In this document: positions 57,466 through 64,000 of the stretch, in pieces | Layout of the letters: every line of letters begins with the position of its first letter | Numbering within the stretch: position 1 is the first letter of the stretch | NCBI RefSeq assembly: GCF_021513135.1 | Contig: NZ_CP090981.1 | Location: forward strand, 62,001-126,000 | Direction of reading: 5' to 3' | Source: Vibrio sp. SS-MA-C1-2 | Lineage (GTDB): Bacteria; Pseudomonadota; Gammaproteobacteria; Enterobacterales; Vibrionaceae | Length of the DNA: 64,000 nt | Made by a program: the position numbers and the translations under genes | The notes under the pieces: model-generated | What the model was told of the DNA's origin: nothing | What the model saw: the letters and a program-made list of their open reading frames with translations, nothing else | Database searches by the model: none

Positions 57466-58998
57466 CTAACTATATAATTGAAAACGGTCACGAAGTTTAC
57501 TGCGGATCATGATGGCAGTGAGATTTAACCCCACAACAACAGTGATCAGTAATAACGAGGTGGCATAAACTAAAGGTCGTGCAGACTCAACATTGGGGCT
57601 TTGAAAACCAACATCATAAATATGAGAACCCAAATGCATAAATTTTCGATCTAAATGAACAAAAGGGAAAGTACTATCGACAGGAAGTGTTGGCGCCATT
57701 TTTACCGCTCCCACTAACATTAATGGCGCGACTTCCCCCGCAGCTCGTGCAATCGCTAAGATCAATCCTGTCATCATAGCAGGTGTCGCCATCGGTAATA
57801 CAATACGCCATAAGGTTTCCGCTTTTGTTGCCCCTAGCGCTAATGAACCATAACGGATTGCAGAAGGAATTCGAGTTAACCCCTCTTCAGTCGTCACAAT
57901 GACCACAGGCAAAGTTAAGATTGCCAAGGTTAAAGCTGACCATAAGATCCCCGGTGTCCCAAACGTCGGCGCTGGCAATTGTTCGGAATAGAAAAGCTGA
58001 TCCATCGTGCCACCAATGGTATAAACAAAAAAGCCTAGACCAAAAATACCGTACACTATGGAGGGGACGCCGGCTAAATTGACCACCGAGATACGAATGA
58101 TTCGAGTGAAGGTATTATCTTTGGCATACTCATGAAGATAAACAGCCGCTAAGACCCCTAACGGCATCACGATAATAGACATTAAGATCACCATAAATAC
58201 CGTGCCAAATATCGCAGGAAAGACTCCACCTTCGGTATTCGCCTCTCTCGGATTATCAACTAGAAAATGAATTAATTGATGTCCCCAAATCGATAGCTTC
58301 CCGAATAGTGAAAGTTGATTCGGATACCAAAAATCAAGGATCTCAGAAAATGGCAGCTTAATTGTTTGACCATTGATATCTTGAACTATCAAACTATCTT
58401 GTTTCATTTTCGCTTTGATATCCGTTAACTGACGGATCAACTCAGGACTCATATGAGTTCGGTTTTCAGCCACTAGTTGACGATACTGCTGACGATATTC
58501 TTGATAAAGCGCAATTTTACTCGCAACTTGTTGTTCAATATTTTCTACCGTGACGGATTCACCTTGATGAGTCACAGTTTCTGGGAAGGCGTAAACAGGG
58601 CCATTTTTTGTTCGGGTAATCGTTGCGATATCTTTAGGTTGAGTCTGCTTTTGAATCTCACTTTGTAAAATAACATCAAAATTGATACTACTTAACTCAC
58701 GATGTCCAATTCGAATTAATAACCGTTGATCTTCTAAGCCTTTAATATTTTCAACTGAGTAACCCGCCTCTAAAAGTCGTTGCTTAGAGATATCTTGTCG
58801 TTTAAAGATCTCACCGACAATTTGCTTTGATTGTCCCTGTTGATCTACCGTGATCTGATAAATATCAGCAGGCCAGAAGTAACTAAGTCCTTTTGTCGCA
58901 ATCAATAGCAACAGACCAAACACTGCAATCAAGCTAGTTGAGATCATTCCTGCAGTCAGCCAAATCCAAGGATCACCAGAACGGAACCACTTAATCAT
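57466..58998 (-). CDS. pstA: Phosphate ABC transporter permease PstA, long form
   Basis: 510 residues versus 296 in E. coli. A first transmembrane helix (about 13-33) is followed by a periplasmic-type insert of about 190 residues. The permease core (from about 220, VFMVILMSIIVMPLGVLAAVYL) carries the ABC coupling motif EGLTRIPSAIRYGSLALGATKAETLW. The long form is common in non-enteric gammaproteobacteria. ATG 58998 has AGGAG 6 bases upstream. An earlier ATG would place that site inside the gene. Confidence 0.92.
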   Translation of the reverse strand: MIKWFRSGDPWIWLTAGMISTSLIAVFGLLLLIATKGLSYFWPADIYQITVDQQGQSKQIVGEIFKRQDISKQRLLEAGYSVENIKGLEDQRLLIRIGHRELSSINFDVILQSEIQKQTQPKDIATITRTKNGPVYAFPETVTHQGESVTVENIEQQVASKIALYQEYRQQYRQLVAENRTHMSPELIRQLTDIKAKMKQDSLIVQDINGQTIKLPFSEILDFWYPNQLSLFGKLSIWGHQLIHFLVDNPREANTEGGVFPAIFGTVFMVILMSIIVMPLGVLAAVYLHEYAKDNTFTRIIRISVVNLAGVPSIVYGIFGLGFFVYTIGGTMDQLFYSEQLPAPTFGTPGILWSALTLAILTLPVVIVTTEEGLTRIPSAIRYGSLALGATKAETLWRIVLPMATPAMMTGLILAIARAAGEVAPLMLVGAVKMAPTLPVDSTFPFVHLDRKFMHLGSHIYDVGFQSPNVESARPLVYATSLLLITVVVGLNLTAIMIRSKLRDRFQLYS

Positions 58999-59090
58999 CA
59001 TGACTCCTAATGACATCATTCACCATGGGTGTTGTAGGTAAATAAACGAACATATCCAACACCTTCAAAACGTCAAAGAAAAAGTGGGGA

Positions 59091-61676
59091 TTAAAGTGAG
59101 CGATATTTTTCACGTAAACGTAACCTCACCATTTCAGCAATCGTATTAAAGACAAAAGTAAAAATAAACAGTAATAATGCCGCTAAAAATAGCACCCGAT
59201 AATGAGGACTACCAACTTCAGATTCTGGGCTTTCAATTGCAATATTGGCCGCTAATGAACGTAACCCAGAAAAGAGATGACTGTCCATAACTGGCGTATT
59301 ACCTGACGCCATTAACACAATCATGGTTTCACCTACCGCACGGCCAAACCCCATCATAATAGCCGAGAAAATCCCAGGGCTAGCGGTTAACAAAACAACT
59401 TTCGTTAACGTCTGCCATTGCGTCGCCCCTAAAGCTAATGAGCCATTACTCAAGTGTTTTGGTACCGAATAGATCGCATCTTCTGCAATGGTAAATATGG
59501 TTGGTGTGACAGCAAACCCCATCGCAAAACCGACAATTAATGCATTACGCTGATCAAACGAGAAACCTAGCTCATTGGTGATAAACATTCTAAGATCACC
59601 AGCAAAGAAATAGCTTTCAATCCACGGACTCAAAGAAAAAGCACTCCATCCCCACAATAAGATAAATAACAGCAGCACAATAAACTCAAAGCCTAAAGGA
59701 ATATTAATCTTAATGACTCGTTTAACAAGATGCCAAAAACCACCAATAACCATAAAAAATAGCGGTAGAGTCAACACGAGAATAACGACTGCCGGTAAAT
59801 TATTTTCAACATGAGGTGCAAGCCATAATCCGGCTAAAAAACCGAGAATAACCGTTGGAATCGCTTCCATGATCTCAATGGTGGGTTTGATATAACGGCG
59901 CACACTGTCCGTCATAAAATAGCCAGTATAAACCGCTCCTAACACACCAACAGGAATAGCGAAAAATAGCGCATACAACGCACCTTTTAATGTTCCCCAA
60001 ACCAGTGGTGTTAAACTAAACTTAGCCTCAAAATTACTGTCACTCGAAGAGGATTGCCAAACATAATCCGGCTCAGGGTAGTTTTCATACCATACTTTAC
60101 TCCATAACGAGCTTAATGATATTTCTGGGTATTTATTATTAATATCAAATAACTGCCATTCACTACCTCTCATCAATAGTAAACGCTCACCTGATGGCGA
60201 CAGCGCTGCCTGAGCTCTATCTTTTCTCGTATCATTAGATAAAGAAAAAAGCTGACGTTCTAATAAAGCGTGATGATTTGTAGTATAAAAACCTGTAAAC
60301 AATCCATTATCTTGCAGAAGATAAAAGCCTTTACGTTGTGTCTCTGGCAAAACGGTACTAACTTGCGATGCTTGTGCCACCACTTGCTGAGAAGAGGAAG
60401 TGTACTGTGACGAGCTAAAATCACGAATAAACGTCAATTTACGCTCTCCATTCTTCAACCGATAGAACCACTGCGAAACCATTTCACTCTCATGAGTCAC
60501 TAAAAGAGAACTAGCCCCAGAAAGGAGTGATATGGAACTTGGTTCACTGTTGTTTTTTGTCAGGTCAAGAACATCTTGTATAGTAGGTTGTTGACTTAAA
60601 TCGACGATATAGAGTTGATGACCAGAAAGAAGATAAAGTGTCTCACCATTCGGATCTAACAGTAATGTTTTAATTTGTTGTGGCAGCTTAAGTTGCTGAG
60701 AAAGATCTAATATTTTACTCGCGGTTACCTGCTCTCTCGTTATATCCTTTTTATCCGCCTTATTCTTATAAACCTTACTTCTATAAAGTAATAACTGCTT
60801 GTCAGAGGTTTGAGCGACAACAACCAAGGAGTTAAGGCTTTGGCTAAATTGCCACTGCTCAATCGCAACACCTGGGGGCGCAATCTGTATCGTTTGTCGT
60901 TTTGTATCCTTATCAATTTTATTCTTTAATATCTCAGCACTTGAAGTTAGTGGTCGCTTACTTCCTGGTTCTTTATTTTTAGTACCTTTACCTGTAGAAC
61001 GTAATTTAGTTTGACTCGATAAATAGATGAATTTTTCTAACTGTGGGGAAAAAAGGGTAATTGAGCCATCAAGACTCGCAACCCCAAGACGTTGAGCAGC
61101 TTCATTGTCAGACAATATCATATCGACATGGTTATCTTTATTACCAACTTTTTCCTTCGCTCTGTACTCACTAGTTGTGACTTCATTGGCAATAGCAAAA
61201 TGAGTGCTTCCTTGGACATAGCTATTACTGGCAATAGCTGTTGTTTGAGCTGTCACTTTTAGGGTCAATACATTATCAACTTGCCCTAAAGTAAAATCAG
61301 AATCTTTAGCATGATTTGATTCTATATTGGCATCAAGATCTAAATTTAAAGAAGGTAATTTAAAATAAATTATCTCACCAGCGTGATTCAGTTGATAGCC
61401 ATAACGTCCACTATTATCAATCTGTGTAATGTTTGACTGAAAAGAAGAGGACAAGTGCTGAGATAATAGTGGGTTATCAGAAACAGAAAATCGCTCTGCA
61501 GGTGTCATCGTGGCAGAGGTAAAAATAGGAGTGACAACATAAAGTAGATAGAAGAATATCAGTAGTAGTGTCAGCAAGACTAGATTACCTCCAGCAGAGA
61601 CACTTTTTGTAGTTAAGAGATTAATCAGTTGTCTTTTTTTATTAATATGTTGCAGCCTATCACGGCTCCCTTTCAT
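59091..61676 (-). CDS. pstC: Phosphate ABC transporter permease PstC, very long form
   Basis: 861 residues versus 319 in E. coli. After an N-terminal helix (about 32-52, GGNLVLLTLLLIFFYLLYVV) comes a domain of about 500 residues with beta-propeller-like strands (LLDPNGETLYLLSGHQLYIV, LSPSGERLLLMRGSEWQLFD). A Lys-rich low-complexity segment lies near 225-250. The permease core (from about 570) has the coupling motif YSVPKHLSNGSLALGATQWQ. Long-form PstC of relatives is about 680-730 residues as I recall, so this one is larger still. The start is uncertain (GTG 61688 or ATG 61676). A Pho box lies upstream. Confidence 0.88.
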   Translation of the reverse strand: MKGSRDRLQHINKKRQLINLLTTKSVSAGGNLVLLTLLLIFFYLLYVVTPIFTSATMTPAERFSVSDNPLLSQHLSSSFQSNITQIDNSGRYGYQLNHAGEIIYFKLPSLNLDLDANIESNHAKDSDFTLGQVDNVLTLKVTAQTTAIASNSYVQGSTHFAIANEVTTSEYRAKEKVGNKDNHVDMILSDNEAAQRLGVASLDGSITLFSPQLEKFIYLSSQTKLRSTGKGTKNKEPGSKRPLTSSAEILKNKIDKDTKRQTIQIAPPGVAIEQWQFSQSLNSLVVVAQTSDKQLLLYRSKVYKNKADKKDITREQVTASKILDLSQQLKLPQQIKTLLLDPNGETLYLLSGHQLYIVDLSQQPTIQDVLDLTKNNSEPSSISLLSGASSLLVTHESEMVSQWFYRLKNGERKLTFIRDFSSSQYTSSSQQVVAQASQVSTVLPETQRKGFYLLQDNGLFTGFYTTNHHALLERQLFSLSNDTRKDRAQAALSPSGERLLLMRGSEWQLFDINNKYPEISLSSLWSKVWYENYPEPDYVWQSSSSDSNFEAKFSLTPLVWGTLKGALYALFFAIPVGVLGAVYTGYFMTDSVRRYIKPTIEIMEAIPTVILGFLAGLWLAPHVENNLPAVVILVLTLPLFFMVIGGFWHLVKRVIKINIPLGFEFIVLLLFILLWGWSAFSLSPWIESYFFAGDLRMFITNELGFSFDQRNALIVGFAMGFAVTPTIFTIAEDAIYSVPKHLSNGSLALGATQWQTLTKVVLLTASPGIFSAIMMGFGRAVGETMIVLMASGNTPVMDSHLFSGLRSLAANIAIESPESEVGSPHYRVLFLAALLLFIFTFVFNTIAEMVRLRLREKYRSL

Positions 61677-61802
61677 ACTCGACACCAACCTCTTATTAAC
61701 TCACTTATTTTGATATAGTTTAACACATAACGGCGTTGAGATTTTTATAAAGTAATAACTCTACATCATTGTAAAAACCGATTCAAAGATCTCGCCAACT
61801 TT

Positions 61803-61836
61803 AGCCTACCAAGTTTATATGACAGAAATATGACAT
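61803..61836 (-). promoter_or_regulatory. Pho box and -10 upstream of pstC
   Basis: On the minus strand ATGTCATATTTCTGTCAT (61836-61819) matches the PhoB box CTGTCATAWAWCTGTCAY at 16 of 18 positions, with both TGTCA direct repeats intact at 11-base spacing. Ten bases on is TAGGCT (61808-61803), the spacing expected for a PhoB-activated promoter. Confidence 0.75.
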
Positions 61837-61851
61837 ATTACCGCTCAGAAA

Positions 61852-62853
61852 TTAAAAACCTAAATTAGTCCGTTGTTGCTTTAGCATCGCATCAGAAAGA
61901 GGTATATAACCATCTTTAACGACAACTTGTTGCCCTTCAGTTGAAAGAACATACTGTAAGAATTTAGTATCTAATTCAGGAAGAGGTATATGAGGCTTTT
62001 TATTAATATAAATATAAAGATAACGTGAAAGTGGGTACTTACCGTCTGTGACATTTTCCATTGTCGGTGCAATATAGTCTCGCCCCTGTTTTGCTATTGG
62101 CAGCATTTTCACCATTGAGGTTCGATAACCAAAACCTGAGTAACCGATCCCATTAAGCGAGGATGAGACCGATTGAACAACCGATGCCGAACCAGGTTGT
62201 TCATTTACATTATTCGCAAAATCACCATGACAGAGTACATTTTGTTTAAAATAACCATAAGTTCCTGAAGCTGAATTACGACCAAAGATCTGGAAGTCTC
62301 GCTTCGCCCATTGACCTTTTAAACCAAGGCCACCCCAGCGGGTAATCTTATCATTTAACCCACACTGTAGAGTAATAGAAAAAATACCATCTAATTGTTG
62401 AAGGTTAATCCCTTGAATTGGATTATCTCGATTAACAAATACCGCTAATGCATCAATGGCGACTTTTATTTCTGTAGGAGGATAACCATAACGAGTTGTG
62501 AATGCGGCAATCTCTTTGCGCTTCATCTTTCGACTCATCGGTGCAAATTGTGCTGTCTGCTCCATTAGGGCAGGAGGTGCAGTAGAAGAGCCGGCGGCTT
62601 GGATCTGGATATTCACCGCAGGATAACGCTCTTCAAAGCCTTCTCCCCACAATGCCATCATATTTGCTAAGGTATCAGAACCAATGGAGGATAAATTGCC
62701 TTTAACTAATCCTATTTGACCTGAGGGCAGCACTTCAATATCGACGGAATGCTTTTGATTCTCGGCATAGGTAACTTTTGTTGATAATAGAATTGAAAAT
62801 AATAAAGTTAAAGATAACAAACGAAAAAAATGAGTTAACTTGATCAATTTCAT
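61852..62853 (-). CDS. pstS: Phosphate-binding protein PstS
   Basis: 333 residues with a cleavable signal peptide (1-30, [18 protein letters not shown]) and a class 2 periplasmic-binding fold: [70 protein letters not shown]. The SSIGSDT and RNSASGTY loops match the phosphate-contacting loops of the family. Its ATG directly follows the phoR stop (TAG ATG), so it is translationally coupled to phoR. Confidence 0.93.
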   Translation of the reverse strand: MKLIKLTHFFRLLSLTLLFSILLSTKVTYAENQKHSVDIEVLPSGQIGLVKGNLSSIGSDTLANMMALWGEGFEERYPAVNIQIQAAGSSTAPPALMEQTAQFAPMSRKMKRKEIAAFTTRYGYPPTEIKVAIDALAVFVNRDNPIQGINLQQLDGIFSITLQCGLNDKITRWGGLGLKGQWAKRDFQIFGRNSASGTYGYFKQNVLCHGDFANNVNEQPGSASVVQSVSSSLNGIGYSGFGYRTSMVKMLPIAKQGRDYIAPTMENVTDGKYPLSRYLYIYINKKPHIPLPELDTKFLQYVLSTEGQQVVVKDGYIPLSDAMLKQQRTNLGF

Positions 62854-64000
62854 CTACTCACTCGCACCGGTTTTATCTGATTGATGAATAAAACTTTCAG
62901 TAACATTAACCAAATTATCAGCAAGAAATCGTGTTTTATCTCCATTCATCAGATTTTTGCTATTAACCAAGACTAAACGCATCGGTAAGGTAAAAGAAAA
63001 TAGACTTCCTTCCCCCACTTTACTCTCAATATCTAAATGCGAATCATGATGCTCAAGAGCATGTTTAACTATCGCTAACCCTAAACCACTGCCCCCAGTT
63101 TCTCTTGAACGCGCTTTATCGACTCGATAGAAACGTTCAGTTAAACGATCAATATGTTGAAGCTCAATCCCCTGTCCACGATCTTGCACCTCAAAACATG
63201 CTCCTTGATCAGTCAAATACCAACGAACCTCAATACTCGCTCCTTGGGCTGTATGTTTTACGGCGTTATAGACTAAATTAGAGATTGCACTGCGCAATTG
63301 ATCATCATCACCAAGCACTGAGAGCGTTTGATCAACATTGAAGGTAATTTGGTGATTATTTTCACCACTTAAAGAATTCGCCTCTTTCTCTAAAATCGCT
63401 AATATCTGTGGAATTTTTATCTCTTCATCAAGTTCTAGTTGTGGCGAGGCTTCAATTTTTGAAAGGGTTAAAAGTTGCTGTACCAAACCACTCATACGAC
63501 TAAGCTGCTCAGTCATCACACCATGCGCCTTATCCCACATTGGCCCCACCAGCATCTCAGGATCTTTAGACATCTCTAAATACCCTTGCAATACCGTCAT
63601 TGGTGTTCTTAATTCATGAGACACATTAGCAAAGAAATTTTTGCGCATTCCTTCCAGCTGTTTGATCTGGGTGACATCACGCACCACCATTAAATACTCA
63701 CCTTTACTATAAGGCATAGTACGTAACTCTAAATTGCGATGTTCGTTGATAGGAGAAATGATATCTAAAGGTGAACTGAAATCTCTTTTAGTGAGGTATT
63801 TAATAAATTTAGGCTGACGAATTAAATTACCAATGTGTTGTCCAGAGTCTCCCGGCCAGCGGAAACCTAATAGTTCTTGGGCCAATTTATTACACCAAAT
63901 AACTTGATTATTGCCATCAAAAACGATCACTGCATCAGGAAGAGATTCGCCACCATTTCTAAAACGTCGAACTAAGCTAGACAGCTCTTTTCTGCGTCCA
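62854..64000 (-). CDS. phoR: Phosphate regulon sensor kinase PhoR (N-terminal part beyond window)
   Basis: The frame stays open to the right edge ([20 protein letters not shown] precedes DAVIVFDG), so the first Met at 63930 is internal. The membrane part and N-terminus are missing. Visible parts are a PAS domain ([20 protein letters not shown]), the H box [20 protein letters not shown] box [10 protein letters not shown]1 VQDRGQGIE and G2 [19 protein letters not shown]. It phosphorylates PhoB when phosphate is low. phoB is expected just outside. Confidence 0.95.
   Translation of the reverse strand, partial: GRRKELSSLVRRFRNGGESLPDAVIVFDGNNQVIWCNKLAQELLGFRWPGDSGQHIGNLIRQPKFIKYLTKRDFSSPLDIISPINEHRNLELRTMPYSKGEYLMVVRDVTQIKQLEGMRKNFFANVSHELRTPMTVLQGYLEMSKDPEMLVGPMWDKAHGVMTEQLSRMSGLVQQLLTLSKIEASPQLELDEEIKIPQILAILEKEANSLSGENNHQITFNVDQTLSVLGDDDQLRSAISNLVYNAVKHTAQGASIEVRWYLTDQGACFEVQDRGQGIELQHIDRLTERFYRVDKARSRETGGSGLGLAIVKHALEHHDSHLDIESKVGEGSLFSFTLPMRLVLVNSKNLMNGDKTRFLADNLVNVTESFIHQSDKTGASE

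Overview
The window is a chromosomal core region of a low-GC gammaproteobacterium, best placed in the Vibrionaceae (Photobacterium/Aliivibrio/Vibrio group). The evidence is the gene order: rluD|bamD-raiA-pheL-pheA|tyrA-aroF, then rplS-trmD-rimM-rpsP-ffh-ypjD-yfjD, then the hisS/isc/secDF/pst blocks. Further support comes from an OxyR2/Prx2-type pair, a GlyGly-CTERM serine protease, a phoR-pstSCAB-phoU cluster with oversized permeases, and abundant ERIC-type repeats. The species cannot be fixed from the sequence alone. I see no prophage, integron, insertion sequence, CRISPR array, rRNA or tRNA.

Layout. 1-6.1 kb: start of rluD, bamD (outer-membrane assembly), raiA (ribosome hibernation), then pheA behind a Phe attenuator whose 16-codon leader peptide (pheL) I could read. 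It converges on aroF-tyrA, which is preceded by three TyrR-box-like sites. 6.1-12.6 kb: a 650-base gap with a heptanucleotide repeat, the rpsP-rimM-trmD-rplS operon, ffh, ypjD (split by a -1 frameshift at a slippery heptamer) and a CorC/YfjD-type membrane protein. 12.7-23.7 kb: purL and guaB with PurR boxes, mltF, a 46-codon basic ORF, tadA, a SPOUT methyltransferase gene and xseA.

23.8-33.2 kb: a zinc-ribbon gene (yfgJ-like), an AlaX-like tRNA editing gene, then der, bamB, yfgM, hisS, ispG, rodZ, pilF, all on the minus strand. 33.3-43.2 kb: rlmN, ndk, pepB and the isc operon (iscR-iscS-iscU-iscA-hscB-hscA-fdx-iscX) behind a full-consensus type 1 IscR site, with trmJ upstream. 43.4-51.7 kb: suhB, an RluA-family pseudouridine synthase, and queA-tgt-yajC-secD-secF. 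51.8-64 kb: a secreted trypsin-like protease, a CBS-pair protein, oxyR2 divergent from a 2-Cys peroxiredoxin, ogt, and phoR-pstS-pstC-pstA-pstB-phoU with a Pho box between pstS and pstC.

How it works together. Most genes are housekeeping: aromatic amino-acid and purine synthesis, tRNA/rRNA modification, Fe-S assembly, Sec export, outer-membrane assembly and phosphate uptake. Regulation is unusually legible: attenuation, TyrR, PurR, IscR and PhoB signals can all be read directly. The accessory layer is mainly a family of about a dozen ERIC-like elements between genes, from full length (about 128 bp) down to 24-31 bp end-to-end remnants.
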